Assembly (NCBI GenBank): GCA_022649165.1
Contig: JALCNR010000012.1
Coordinates: 1-64,000, forward strand
Reading direction: 5' to 3'
Source: Actinomyces sp.
Lineage (GTDB): Bacteria; Actinomycetota; Actinomycetes; Actinomycetales; Actinomycetaceae
DNA length: 64,000 bases
A program made the position numbers and the translations under genes. Positions within the stretch are counted from its first letter, which is position 1, and each line of letters begins with the position of its first letter. The notes under the pieces were generated by a model. It made no database searches, had not been told where the DNA came from, and saw only the letters and a program-made list of their open reading frames with translations. Positions 1-11,124 of the stretch are shown here, one piece after another.

Positions 1-154
1 CGTCGAGAACGGCTACCTCACCCCCAGCCTCAAACTCAAACGCAACGCCGTCCTGCGCGACCTCGCCCCCGAGATCGACACCATGTACGCCCAAGGAGAA
101 GCCGAAAAAGCCGCCGGACAACTCACCTCCGACGGCCACGGAGAGCAGCGGTGA
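1..154 (+). CDS. long-chain acyl-CoA ligase, C-terminal end (partial)
   Basis: Only the last 50 codons are in the window (the frame begins at base 2 and stops with TGA at 152-154). The peptide contains ENGYLTPSLKLKRNAV, which is the typical C-terminal segment of FadD15-type long-chain fatty acid-CoA ligases, enzymes that activate fatty acids to acyl-CoA through an acyl-adenylate. The stop overlaps the GTG start of the next gene by four bases (GTGA), so the two are likely translationally coupled. The upstream body, including the AMP-binding motif, lies outside, so the call rests on the tail only. Confidence 0.7.
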   Translation, partial: VENGYLTPSLKLKRNAVLRDLAPEIDTMYAQGEAEKAAGQLTSDGHGEQR

Positions 155-864
155 CGTCGACGCCCGTCCGACCGGTGGCGCTCGTCACCGGGGCGACGCG
201 GGGCCTGGGTCGGGCCATCGCCGACGTCCTGGCGCCCGACCATCGCCTCCTCGTGGGCGGGCGCGATGCCGTCTCCGTGGAGGCTGTCGCCGCCGAGCTG
301 CCCGATGCCCGTCCTTTCATCGCCGACCTCGCCGATCCGGCGTCGCTTGAGCGCGCCGTCGCCGAGCAGGTGGCGCCCCAGGGGCGCCTCGACGTCCTGG
401 TCCACAACGCCGGCATCGCCGGGCGCGGCACCGTCGCCTCGACTCCGCGCGAGCAGTGGCGGCGCATGCTTGAGGTCGATGTCGTGGCCGTCGCCGACCT
501 CACCCGGCTGGCGCTGCCCCTCCTGCGTGCGGCGGGCGGACTCGTCGTCGTCATCAACTCGGGGTCCGGCCTGCAGGGCCATCCGGGGGACGCCGCCTAC
601 TGCTCGGCGAAGTTCGCGCTGAGGGGCCTCACCGAGTGCCTGCGGGAGGAGGAACGGGGGCGGGTGCGCGTCACCTCCATCCATCCCGGGCGCATCGACA
701 CCGACATGCAGGCCATGCTCCAGGCGTCGGACGGCCGGGCCTACGATCCCGCCGAGCATATGGACGCCCGGGACGTCGCGGCGGCGGTGCGCCTCGCCGT
801 CGAGCTGCCGCCCTCGACCTCCCTGGAGGAGCTCAGCGTCCGCCCGGTGCTCGCCCTGCGTTGA
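151..864 (+). CDS. SDR-family short-chain dehydrogenase/reductase
   Basis: A 237-residue classical short-chain dehydrogenase. The Rossmann motif TGATRGLG is at residues 13-20, NAG at about 86-88, catalytic Ser near 137-139, Tyr150 and Lys154 (YCSAK). It is expected to be a soluble NAD(P)(H)-dependent oxidoreductase. The substrate cannot be read from the sequence. The GTG start overlaps the stop of the preceding acyl-CoA ligase gene, which hints at a lipid-related role, but this is inference. It converges on uvrA with an eight-base gap. Confidence 0.88.
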   Translation: MTSTPVRPVALVTGATRGLGRAIADVLAPDHRLLVGGRDAVSVEAVAAELPDARPFIADLADPASLERAVAEQVAPQGRLDVLVHNAGIAGRGTVASTPREQWRRMLEVDVVAVADLTRLALPLLRAAGGLVVVINSGSGLQGHPGDAAYCSAKFALRGLTECLREEERGRVRVTSIHPGRIDTDMQAMLQASDGRAYDPAEHMDARDVAAAVRLAVELPPSTSLEELSVRPVLALR

Positions 865-871
865 CCGCGTC

Positions 872-3730
<2,859 letters not shown>

Positions 3731-3736
3731 CCGTCG

Positions 3737-3742
3737 ATCCTA
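3737..3742 (-). promoter_or_regulatory. -10 box of leaderless uvrA promoter
   Basis: TAGGAT on the minus strand ends six bases before the uvrA GTG, so transcription should begin at or next to the start codon. The -35 region would fall in the LexA-like box at 3760-3775. Confidence 0.55.
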
Positions 3743-3759
3743 CGTTGCGCACACCCGGT

Positions 3760-3775
3760 TCGTACAGGTGTTCCA
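3760..3775. promoter_or_regulatory. LexA (SOS) box upstream of uvrA
   Basis: TCGTACAGGTGTTCCA matches the actinobacterial palindrome TCGAAC-N4-GTTCGA at 14 of 16 positions and shares the AGGT centre with the exact box before dnaE2. It lies 30 bases upstream of the uvrA start, over the expected -35 region, where a repressor would block transcription. Confidence 0.7.
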
Positions 3776-3867
3776 TCCCACGTGCCGGCCGGGGGCCCGG
3801 TGCTCTCGGACCGCCGCCTTCTCCCCGCCACGCACGGGGAACCTTTCCCTGCGGGGCGTCCACCGAC

Positions 3868-3873
3868 CATAAT
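3868..3873 (+). promoter_or_regulatory. -10 box of leaderless YciI-like gene promoter
   Basis: CATAAT, followed by six bases and the ATG at 3880. It is divergent from uvrA, and the two genes share a 149-base intergenic region. Confidence 0.45.
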
Positions 3874-3879
3874 TGAGGC

Positions 3880-4200
3880 ATGGCCCTCTACGTCATTGAG
3901 TACACCTACGACCCGACGCTGATCTCCCTCATCCGCGACCACCGTCCGGCGCACCGCACGTTCCTGCGGGGCCTGCACGAGCAGGGCATCCTGGTGGCCT
4001 CCGGGTTCCTGCGCGACGACACCATGAACGAGGGCGCCCTCCTGATGCTGCGCGCTCCGAACGCCCGGAAGGCGCTCAGCCTGCTCGACGGCGACCCCTT
4101 CAACCAGGCCGGCTTCATCGTCGAGCGCCGCGTGCGCGAATGGACGCCGACCATCGGCGAGCACGCCGACGACTTCGACACGGAGTTCCCGATCTCCTGA
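3880..4200 (+). CDS. YciI-like (YCII) domain protein
   Basis: A 106-residue protein of the YCII family, a small alpha/beta ferredoxin-like fold. The sequence begins MALYVIEYTYDP and carries the family pattern of an early R-x-x-H (RPAHRTFL), a glycine-rich middle, and a DGDPFNQAGF stretch near residue 70. Family members are proposed small-molecule enzymes, but a function is rarely established. A paralogue lies 1.2 kb downstream at 5086-5370, on the other side of an alpha/beta hydrolase gene. The start is supported by a -10 box six bases upstream. Confidence 0.85.
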   Translation: MALYVIEYTYDPTLISLIRDHRPAHRTFLRGLHEQGILVASGFLRDDTMNEGALLMLRAPNARKALSLLDGDPFNQAGFIVERRVREWTPTIGEHADDFDTEFPIS

Positions 4201-4236
4201 GGGCCCGCGCCGCACGGGCGTCAAGCCCCACGCGCT

Positions 4237-5043
4237 TCAGGAGAGCGGGCCGGCGCCCGTGCGGGCCAGCAGGGCGCGGGCGATGCGTTCGGGCTGCTCC
4301 ACGGCCGACATGTGGCGCGCGCCCGGCACCCGGACCACTTGGATGTCCGGGCAGGCGCCCGCCTGGAGCCGCGCCGCCAGCCCGTCCGCCGCCGCCCAGT
4401 CGAATCCGGCGTCATCCTCGGCCGCCACCAGCAGCGTCGGTATCGCCAGGGCCGCCAGCCCGGGTCGGGCGTCCGCGCCGGCGAGCACCTCGCAGCACTG
4501 GGCGTATCCCTCGTCGTCGCACCCGAGGAACTCCTCCCGGATCCGCCGGACCCATGCCCCGCCCGCGCCCCGGGAGAACGCCGGCGAGAACCAGCGGTCC
4601 ATCGTCGCGTCCGCCAGCGACGCCGTCCCCTCACGGCGGACCTGCGCCGCTTTGTCCCACCAGGCCTCGGAAGGCAGGTTGACCGGTCCCGAACTCATCA
4701 CCGAGAGGGTGAGCACCCGTTCCGGCTCGGCCTCCGCCAGGGCGAGCGCCGTCAGGCCGCCCAGGGACAGGCCCCCCAGGTGGAACGCGCCAACGCCCGC
4801 CGCGTCCAGGGCCCGTATCAGCGCCCCCGTCAGCAGGCGCATCGTGAGGGGCCCCTCGCCGCGCAGCACCGGGGAGCCGCCGTGCCCGGGCAGGTCGTAG
4901 CGGATGACACGCAGATGCGGCGTCAGCAGTGGGACGACGTCGTCCCACATGATGTGACTGGATCCCAGCGAGTGTCCCAGCACGAGGGCGGGCGCGTCCC
5001 CGGGTCCGTCGACCGTCAGCCGGAGGGCCTGTTCCGCGGTCAT
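4237..5043 (-). CDS. alpha/beta-fold hydrolase
   Basis: A 268-residue alpha/beta hydrolase of the type often labelled 3-oxoadipate enol-lactonase-like. The oxyanion region GHSLGSSH is near residue 23. The nucleophile elbow GLSLGG places Ser93. An acid (AAEDDAG, near 213) and a histidine (GARHMS, near 246) complete the triad. The ATG at 5043 is chosen over longer frames because a good ribosome site (GAGAAGGA) sits just upstream and the fold starts there. No neighbouring catabolic genes support a specific lactonase role, so the substrate is unknown. Confidence 0.82.
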   Translation of the reverse strand: MTAEQALRLTVDGPGDAPALVLGHSLGSSHIMWDDVVPLLTPHLRVIRYDLPGHGGSPVLRGEGPLTMRLLTGALIRALDAAGVGAFHLGGLSLGGLTALALAEAEPERVLTLSVMSSGPVNLPSEAWWDKAAQVRREGTASLADATMDRWFSPAFSRGAGGAWVRRIREEFLGCDDEGYAQCCEVLAGADARPGLAALAIPTLLVAAEDDAGFDWAAADGLAARLQAGACPDIQVVRVPGARHMSAVEQPERIARALLARTGAGPLS

Positions 5044-5072
5044 CGTGATCCTTCTCTCCGGCCCCGGGCGGG

Positions 5073-5078
5073 TACGGT
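5073..5078 (+). promoter_or_regulatory. -10 box of leaderless YciI-like gene promoter
   Basis: TACGGT, followed by seven bases and the ATG at 5086. It fits in the 42 bases between two divergent genes. Confidence 0.5.
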
Positions 5079-5085
5079 GGGGCCC

Positions 5086-5370
5086 ATGGCACTCTATGCG
5101 ATCACCTACACCTATGACACCTCGCGCCTCGACGAGATCGCCCGCCTGCGCCCCGAGCACCGGGCCCATCTCAGTGCCCTCCATCGCGCGGGCGTCGATC
5201 TCGCCTCGGGGCCGTGGACGGACGGCGCCCCCGGCGCGCTGCTCCTCATCCGGGCCGAGTCCGCCCAGGCCGCGCTTGACGCCGTGGCCGAGGATCCCTT
5301 CCACGTGGCCGGCCTGATCACCCGTCGGGAGGCCCGGGGCTGGGATCCCGTCGTGGGCGACCTGGTCTGA
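5086..5370 (+). CDS. YciI-like (YCII) domain protein, second copy
   Basis: A 94-residue paralogue of the protein at 3880-4200. It begins MALYAITYTYDTSRL and keeps RPEHRAHL, an ASGPW turn and an AEDPFHVAGL segment matching the first copy's GDPFNQAGF. Divergent from the alpha/beta hydrolase gene, it starts 42 bases away with its own -10 box. Its last 53 bases overlap, tail to tail, the end of the P-type ATPase gene on the other strand. Function unknown. The pair looks like an old tandem duplication. Confidence 0.82.
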   Translation: MALYAITYTYDTSRLDEIARLRPEHRAHLSALHRAGVDLASGPWTDGAPGALLLIRAESAQAALDAVAEDPFHVAGLITRREARGWDPVVGDLV

Positions 5371-7714
5371 GGCGGCCCCCGAGCCGGTGGCAGACCTCGA
5401 TCGCCAGGCAGGCCGCCGCTCCGAGCGCGCCGACGACGAGCCACTGCCCCGGCTCCGGCCATTCGAGGGCGAAGAAGCCCCGAGTGAACGGGATCGACAC
5501 GCCCGCGACGGCCCCGCCCGCCATCGCGGCCAGCAGCGCCGCGCGCCAGGGGACCAGAGGCCGGGCCGTGATCGAGACGAGCCACAGCGCCCCGGTGATG
5601 AGCGTCAGCGCGGCCAGGGTCTGCCCGGCCGCGGTTCCCGGTCCAGCCAGGGCGTAGGCTCCCAGCGCCGCCGCGGACAGCGCCAGTCCCGCCGGGACCG
5701 CCAGCGACAGGGTCCGCCGCAGGAAACCGGGCCGGTATCGGCGTGTGTTGGGGCCCAGGGCGATGACAAACGCGGGGATCCCGATGGTGAACGCGTCGAT
5801 GTAGGTGAAGTGGCGCGGCAGGAAGGGGTACGTCCATCCGGCGACCGCCGCCAGCACCGCGATCACCGCCGCATAGGTCGTCTTCGCCAGGAACAGGGAC
5901 GACACGCGTTCCATGTTCGCCAGGATCCGCCGTCCCTCCGCGACCACGCCGGGCAGGACGGAGAACTCGCTGCCCACGAGCACCACCTGGGCGACCGCCT
6001 TCGTCGCCGACGCCCCGTTGCCCATCGCGATCCCCAGGTCCGCGTCCTTGAGCGCCAGCGTGTCGTTGACACCGTCGCCCGTCATCGCCACCGTGTGGCC
6101 CCGACGCTGCAGGGCGCGCACCATGGCGCGTTTCTGCTCCGGGGTGACCCTCCCGAATATGTCGTGGGACTCCACGGTGACGGCGAAGGCCTCAGACTCG
6201 GCGTCCTCGGGCAGCGTCCGCGCATCGCAGATCCGCAGGGCGCCGCCGTCTCCCCGTCTGAGCCCCGCCGCCCGGGCGAGTGCCCCCGCCGTCACCGGAT
6301 TGTCCCCCGAGATCACGCGCACGCCGACGCCCTGGTCCGCGAAGTAGGAGAGGGCCTGCGGAGCGTCGGCGCGCAGCTCCTCCTCGAGGACCACAAGCGC
6401 CTCGGGGACGCGCCCTCCGGGGAGGCGCGCCTCCTGGGGCGCCGAGGCCGCCGGAGCGCGCACGAGCGCGACGACGCGAAGGCCCTCCCCCGCCCAGGAT
6501 CCGGCGCGCTCCAGCGCCGCGCGGCCCCGCGGGTCGGCCTCGTCGAGCACGATCTCCGGGGCGCCGAGCGCCCACGCCTCGCGCCCGTCCCCCCAGGCGG
6601 CCCACTTGCGCGCCGAGGAGAAGGCGACCGACCACTCCCGTCGCGCCCCGGGCGCCGGAACGTCCGGCGGCCCCAGGACGTCGGCGATCGCGCGCGAGGT
6701 CGCGTTGTCCCGCGGCGCGCCCAGATGGGCGAGGGCGTCCCTGGCCTGCGGGGACGGCGCGCCTCCCCCCGCGGCGCCGGTGATCGAGCGGACCCGCACG
6801 CCGCCCGTTGTCAGGGTCCCCGTCTTGTCGACGCACAGGGCGTCGACCCGGGCGAGGACCTCGATCGCGGGGAGTTCCTGGACGAGGACGCCCCGGCGCG
6901 CCAGCGTCGCCGAGCCCAGGGCGAAGTTCATGGACGTGAGCAGCACGAGCCCCTGCGGGATCATGCCGACGACACCGGCCACCGCCAGGACCAGCGCGTG
7001 GCGCCAGTCCGTTCCCCCCGCGACCCGCGTCTGGGACCACACCATGAGGACGACGACGGGGAGGATCGCCCACGAGATGACGCGCAGCACCGCATCCGTG
7101 CCCTGCTGGATCTCGGATGCGGCCAGGGAGAACCGCCGGGCCTGGCGGGTCAGCGACTGCGCGTAGGTGCCCTCGCCGACCTCCGTCGCGCGGAGCAGCG
7201 CCCGCCCGGCCACCACAGCGGTCCCGGCGAGGACCCGGTCCCCCTCCGCATGCGGGACGGGGGCGGACTCGCCGGTGAGCAGGGACTCGTCGACCTCCAG
7301 GCCGTGCGCCTCCAGGAGCGTCCCGTCCACCGGGATCTGGTCTCCGAGTCCCAGGTGGACGACGTCGTCGAGGACGATATCGGCCACCGGGACCGTGACG
7401 TCCGATCCGTCTCGGACGACGGCTGCCCGGGGCCGGTCGAGGATCGCCAGCGAGTCCAGGGTGCGGGCCGCCCGGTACTCGGAGAGGATCCCGATGACCG
7501 CGTTGAGCGCCATGACGAAGCCGAACACGGCGTCCTGGGGCTCGCCGACGGCCAACACCACTGCGACCGCGATCAGCAGGATCGCGTTGAACAGCGTCAC
7601 CAGGTTTGCCCTCGCGATGGAGGCCAGCGACCGCGACGTCTGGGACCGCACGGCATTCGTGCGTCCCAGGCGCCGGCGTTCCTCGACCTGCGCCGCGGTG
7701 AGCCCGGTCTCCAC
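5318..7714 (-). CDS. cation-transporting P-type ATPase (CtpE/YoaB-like)
   Basis: A 798-residue membrane P-type ATPase. The actuator motif TGES is at residues 147-150, the transmembrane IPQGL at 252-256, the phosphorylation motif DKTGTLT at 296-302 and a hinge GDGVND in the C-terminal half, followed by a run of membrane helices. The IPQGL form and the following LARRGVLVQELPA resemble CtpE, a Ca2+ pump of mycobacteria, and YoaB-type pumps. There is no heavy-metal CPC motif. Its GTG follows the stop of terC with no gap, so it belongs to the terC operon behind a probable Mn2+ riboswitch. Mn2+ or Ca2+ export is therefore the likely job (inference). Confidence 0.88.
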   Translation of the reverse strand: METGLTAAQVEERRRLGRTNAVRSQTSRSLASIARANLVTLFNAILLIAVAVVLAVGEPQDAVFGFVMALNAVIGILSEYRAARTLDSLAILDRPRAAVVRDGSDVTVPVADIVLDDVVHLGLGDQIPVDGTLLEAHGLEVDESLLTGESAPVPHAEGDRVLAGTAVVAGRALLRATEVGEGTYAQSLTRQARRFSLAASEIQQGTDAVLRVISWAILPVVVLMVWSQTRVAGGTDWRHALVLAVAGVVGMIPQGLVLLTSMNFALGSATLARRGVLVQELPAIEVLARVDALCVDKTGTLTTGGVRVRSITGAAGGGAPSPQARDALAHLGAPRDNATSRAIADVLGPPDVPAPGARREWSVAFSSARKWAAWGDGREAWALGAPEIVLDEADPRGRAALERAGSWAGEGLRVVALVRAPAASAPQEARLPGGRVPEALVVLEEELRADAPQALSYFADQGVGVRVISGDNPVTAGALARAAGLRRGDGGALRICDARTLPEDAESEAFAVTVESHDIFGRVTPEQKRAMVRALQRRGHTVAMTGDGVNDTLALKDADLGIAMGNGASATKAVAQVVLVGSEFSVLPGVVAEGRRILANMERVSSLFLAKTTYAAVIAVLAAVAGWTYPFLPRHFTYIDAFTIGIPAFVIALGPNTRRYRPGFLRRTLSLAVPAGLALSAAALGAYALAGPGTAAGQTLAALTLITGALWLVSITARPLVPWRAALLAAMAGGAVAGVSIPFTRGFFALEWPEPGQWLVVGALGAAACLAIEVCHRLGGRLRPGRPRRDPSPGPPDG

Positions 7715-8740
7715 TCAGCGCTCCGTGAGGACGTCCTCGGTCGCCGCCGCCTCCGACTGCCGCAGGGACCGCGATCTCAGCACCGAGGCGAGGACCGTGA
7801 TGACGAGGGTCCCCGCGATGACGCCGAGCGACACGGGGATGCCGATGTCGGGGACCCCTTCCAGCCCCTGCCCGCCGTTGATGAAGGGCAGCGTGTTCTC
7901 GTGCAGCGCGTGGAGGATCAGCTTTGCGCCGATGAAGGCGAGGATCACGGCCAGCCCGTAGTGGAGGTAGACCAGGCGCTCCATGAGCCCGTCGATGAGG
8001 AAGTAGAGCTGGCGCAGCCCCAGCAGCGCGAAGGCGTTGCAGGCGAAGACCAGGTAGGCCTCCTTGGTGAGTCCGAAGATGGCGGGGATCGAGTCGAAGG
8101 CGAACATGAGGTCGGCGGAGCCCAGCGCCAGCACGACGAGCAGCAGCGGCGTGAGGTAGGTCTTGCCGCCGTGGCGGTGGAGGAAGCGGTCGCCGACGAA
8201 GCCGTCCGTGACGGGGAAGACGCGGCGGATCGTGCGAACGAACTTGTTCTCGCGGTACTCCTCGTCCTCCGGCTCCTCCACCCCGGTCCCCTGGCGCACC
8301 TGGGAGTAAGCGGTCCACAGCAGCCAGGCGCCGAAGAGGAAGAAGATCCAGGAGAAGCGCTCGATGAGGGCGGCGCCGATGAGGATGAAGATGAGACGCA
8401 GGACGAGGGCGATGATGATGCCGCACATCAGCGCTTTCTGCTGGTACTCGCGGGGTACCCGGAAGGAGTTCATGATGATGATGAACACGAACAGGTTGTC
8501 CAGCGAAAGCGACCATTCGGTCATCCACCCCGCGTAGTACTCACCGGCGTAGGCGCCGCCGTAGACCCCCCAGATGACGAGCCCGAAGGCCAGGGCCAGT
8601 GCGACGTAGCCGAGTGTCCACGTCGCCGCCTCCTTCATCGTGGGGGTGTGGGCCTTCCGGACATGGCCGACCATGTCGACGGTGATGAGAGCGATGACGA
8701 CGATGGCAAGGCCGATCCAGCCCAGCACGTGTACTTGCAA
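7715..8740 (-). CDS. TerC/Alx family membrane protein
   Basis: A 341-residue protein with about nine membrane helices and the TerC signatures SLDNLFVF and FAFDSIPAIFG, whose acidic residues in membrane are thought to bind metal. The family is linked to Mn2+ export and to loading of secreted metalloproteins. The start is a TTG at 8740, backed by GAGAGG seven bases upstream. The leader carries a yybP-ykoY-type element whose conserved AGACCUC could pair with that ribosome site. It is first in an operon with the P-type ATPase gene. Confidence 0.9.
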   Translation of the reverse strand: MQVHVLGWIGLAIVVIALITVDMVGHVRKAHTPTMKEAATWTLGYVALALAFGLVIWGVYGGAYAGEYYAGWMTEWSLSLDNLFVFIIIMNSFRVPREYQQKALMCGIIIALVLRLIFILIGAALIERFSWIFFLFGAWLLWTAYSQVRQGTGVEEPEDEEYRENKFVRTIRRVFPVTDGFVGDRFLHRHGGKTYLTPLLLVVLALGSADLMFAFDSIPAIFGLTKEAYLVFACNAFALLGLRQLYFLIDGLMERLVYLHYGLAVILAFIGAKLILHALHENTLPFINGGQGLEGVPDIGIPVSLGVIAGTLVITVLASVLRSRSLRQSEAAATEDVLTER

Positions 8741-8754
8741 CGGAGAACCTCTCG

Positions 8755-8890
8755 GATTGTGGGAGCCTGATCGAGGTCTGTTCCCACCCGCCAGGTGCCG
8801 GGTGGCGACGCCGAGCAGTCCGTGTCCGGCGGAGCCGGGACCGATCAGCCGAGATGACGGCGTCGCGCTTGTCGGGATTACTCCCCTCGG
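8755..8890 (-). ncRNA. yybP-ykoY (Mn2+) riboswitch, probable
   Basis: The leader of terC begins, right at the predicted transcription start, with GGGGAGUA (8879-8886 on the minus strand), the hallmark of yybP-ykoY aptamers. A GUCAUC segment follows about 25 bases on. Near the 3' end lie AGACC (8775-8779) and GGCUCCC (8761-8767), the latter able to pair with the 5' GGGGAG region to close the first helix. The distal GAGAGGUUCU holding the ribosome site can instead pair with AGACCUC. The class regulates Mn2+ exporters and TerC genes, which agrees with the genes downstream. I fitted it by eye and have not run a covariance model. Confidence 0.68.
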
Positions 8891-8896
8891 GGCACC

Positions 8897-8902
8897 AGTC
8901 TA
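8897..8902 (-). promoter_or_regulatory. -10 box of terC operon promoter
   Basis: TAGACT on the minus strand. A start seven bases downstream (about 8890) would begin the RNA exactly at the first conserved bases of the riboswitch. Confidence 0.55.
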
Positions 8903-8945
8903 CCCCGGCCCGGCCGCCCCCTCCCTCCCGGGCGCGCCCGGCCGT

Positions 8946-11057
8946 TCAATTCGCCCGGCGCATCTGGCGCAGCTCCTTCTTCAGGTCGGCGACCTCGTCG
9001 CGCAGGCGCGCCGCGACCTCGAATTGCAGGTCCTCCGCGGCGGCTCGCATCTGGGCGGACAGATCCTCGATGAGTGCGACGAGATCCTCCTCTGCTGCGC
9101 GGCCCAGACGCTCCCGGGCGCTCCGGGCGTCGGCCAGTGTCTCCTCCGACGCCCGAGCGTGACCGATCGGACGGCCGGAGCGCTCCCGCCGGTAGCCGCC
9201 GGCGAGGAGCGCCTCGGTGTCGATCTGCTCCCGGGCGAGCATGTCCGTGACGTCGGAGATCTTCTTGCGCAGCGGCTGGGGATCCAGGCCGTGCTCGGCG
9301 TTGTAGGCGATTTGCCGGGCGCGGCGCCGTTCGGTCTCGTCGATGGCCGCCCGCATCGAGTCAGTGATCTCATCGGCGTACATGTGGACCTCGCCCGACA
9401 CGTTGCGCGCCGCGCGCCCGATGGTCTGGATGAGTGAACGGGTCGAGCGGAGGAACCCCTCCTTGTCGGCGTCCAGGATCGACACGAGGGAGACCTCCGG
9501 CAGGTCCAGGCCCTCCCGCAGCAGGTTGATGCCGACAAGGACGTCGAACTTGCCCTGGCGCAGCTCGCGCAGCAGCTCCACGCGCCGGAGGGTGTCCACA
9601 TCGGAGTGCAGGTACTCCACGCGCACGCCGCGCTCGGCGAGATAGGTGGTGAGGTCCTCGGCCATCTTCTTCGTCAGCGTCGTCACCAGGACCCGCTCGC
9701 CGCGTTCGGCGCGCGCGCGCACCTGCTCGAGCAGGTCGTCGATCTGCCCCTCGGTGGGTTTGACGACGATCTTCGGATCCACCAGCCCGGTCGGCCGGAT
9801 GATCTGCTCGACGACCCCGTCGGAGCGTTCGAGCTCATAGGGCCCAGGGGTGGCGGACAGGTAGATGGTCTGCCCGATGCGCTCCTGGAACTCATCCCAT
9901 TTCAGGGGCCGGTTGTCCATGGCGGAGGGGAGGCGGAACCCGTGGTCGACCAGCGTCCGCTTGCGCGACATGTCGCCCTCGAACATGCCCCCGATCTGCG
10001 GGACGGTGACGTGGGACTCGTCGATGATGAGCAGGAAGTCGTCGGGGAAATAGTCGAGCAGCGTGTGGGGCGGGGTGCCGGGCCCGCGCCCGTCGATGTG
10101 GCGGGAGTAGTTCTCGATGCCCGAGCAGGTCCCGATCTCCCGCATCATCTCCAGGTCGTAGGTGGTGCGCATGCGCAGCCGCTGGGCTTCGAGCAGCTTC
10201 CCCTGGGACTCGAACCAGGCGACGCGGTCCGTCAGCTCCTCCTCGATGCCGCTGATGGCTCGGGCCATGCGTTCCTCGCCGGCCACGTAGTGGGAGGCGG
10301 GGAAGATGTAGACCTGGTCGACCTCGCGGATGACGTCGCCCGTCAGCGGGTGCAGGACGGCGAGCCCGTCGACCTCGTCGCCGAACATCTCGATGCGGAT
10401 CGCGAGTTCCTCGTAGACGGGGATGATCTCGATCGTGTCCCCGCGCACCCGGAACGTGCCCCGGGTGAACGCCAGGTCGTTGCGGGCGTACTGCATGTCG
10501 ACGAAGGACCTCAGCAGGTGGTCGCGGTCGATGCGCATCCCCCGGGAGAGCTCGACCATGCGCGCGACGTATTCCTCGGGCGTGCCCAGGCCGTAGATGC
10601 AGGACACCGAGGACACGACCACCGTGTCCCGCCGGGTGAGCAGGGAGTTCGTCGCGGAGTGGCGCAGCCTCTCGACCTCGTCGTTGATCGAGGAGTCCTT
10701 CTCGATGTAGGTGTCGGTCTGGGGGACGTAGGCCTCCGGCTGGTAGTAGTCGTAGTAGGAGACGAAGTACTCGACCGCGTTGCGGGGCAGGAGGTCGCGG
10801 AACTCGGCGGCGAGCTGGGCCGCCAGCGTTTTGTTCGGCTCCATGACCAGGGTCGGACGCTGGACGCGTTCGATGAGCCAGGCCGCCGTGGCGGTCTTCC
10901 CGGTCCCCGTCGCGCCCATGAGGACGATGTCCTGCTCCCCCGCCTGGAGGCGCTCGGCCAGCTCGTTGATCGCGGTGGGCTGGTCGCCTGCGGGCGAGTA
11001 GTCCGAGACGACCTGGAAAGGGTTCTCCTGGCGCAGGACACGCGTGTTCGTGCTCAT
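8946..11057 (-). CDS. uvrB: excinuclease ABC subunit UvrB
   Basis: A 703-residue UvrB, the helicase-like subunit that verifies damage and recruits UvrC. Walker A GATGTGKT is at residues 48-55, the beta-hairpin [21 protein letters not shown] follows near residue 95, and a UVR domain closes the C terminus, where it contacts UvrC. The ATG at 11057 is preferred to one 30 bases upstream, because a TACGGT -10 box ends seven bases before it and the family consensus begins here. No LexA box is visible upstream, unlike uvrA. Confidence 0.97.
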   Translation of the reverse strand: MSTNTRVLRQENPFQVVSDYSPAGDQPTAINELAERLQAGEQDIVLMGATGTGKTATAAWLIERVQRPTLVMEPNKTLAAQLAAEFRDLLPRNAVEYFVSYYDYYQPEAYVPQTDTYIEKDSSINDEVERLRHSATNSLLTRRDTVVVSSVSCIYGLGTPEEYVARMVELSRGMRIDRDHLLRSFVDMQYARNDLAFTRGTFRVRGDTIEIIPVYEELAIRIEMFGDEVDGLAVLHPLTGDVIREVDQVYIFPASHYVAGEERMARAISGIEEELTDRVAWFESQGKLLEAQRLRMRTTYDLEMMREIGTCSGIENYSRHIDGRGPGTPPHTLLDYFPDDFLLIIDESHVTVPQIGGMFEGDMSRKRTLVDHGFRLPSAMDNRPLKWDEFQERIGQTIYLSATPGPYELERSDGVVEQIIRPTGLVDPKIVVKPTEGQIDDLLEQVRARAERGERVLVTTLTKKMAEDLTTYLAERGVRVEYLHSDVDTLRRVELLRELRQGKFDVLVGINLLREGLDLPEVSLVSILDADKEGFLRSTRSLIQTIGRAARNVSGEVHMYADEITDSMRAAIDETERRRARQIAYNAEHGLDPQPLRKKISDVTDMLAREQIDTEALLAGGYRRERSGRPIGHARASEETLADARSARERLGRAAEEDLVALIEDLSAQMRAAAEDLQFEVAARLRDEVADLKKELRQMRRAN

Positions 11058-11064
11058 GCGTCTC

Positions 11065-11070
11065 ACCGTA
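11065..11070 (-). promoter_or_regulatory. -10 box of leaderless uvrB promoter
   Basis: TACGGT on the minus strand, seven bases before the uvrB ATG at 11057. It decides between two candidate starts. Confidence 0.5.
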
Positions 11071-11124
11071 GGCCACGCCATGGGCATCTTCGAGGGCGGC
11101 CCCGCCGCCGGGGAGCCGGGCCCC

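Noticed and set aside
5387..8770. A 1127-residue open frame on the plus strand antisense to the ATPase and terC genes
   Set aside because: It is a composition artefact of high-GC DNA: rich in Arg, Asp, Gly and Pro, with no motif, and it lies opposite two clear genes. Similar long frames opposite uvrA, polA, dnaE2 and others were rejected for the same reason.
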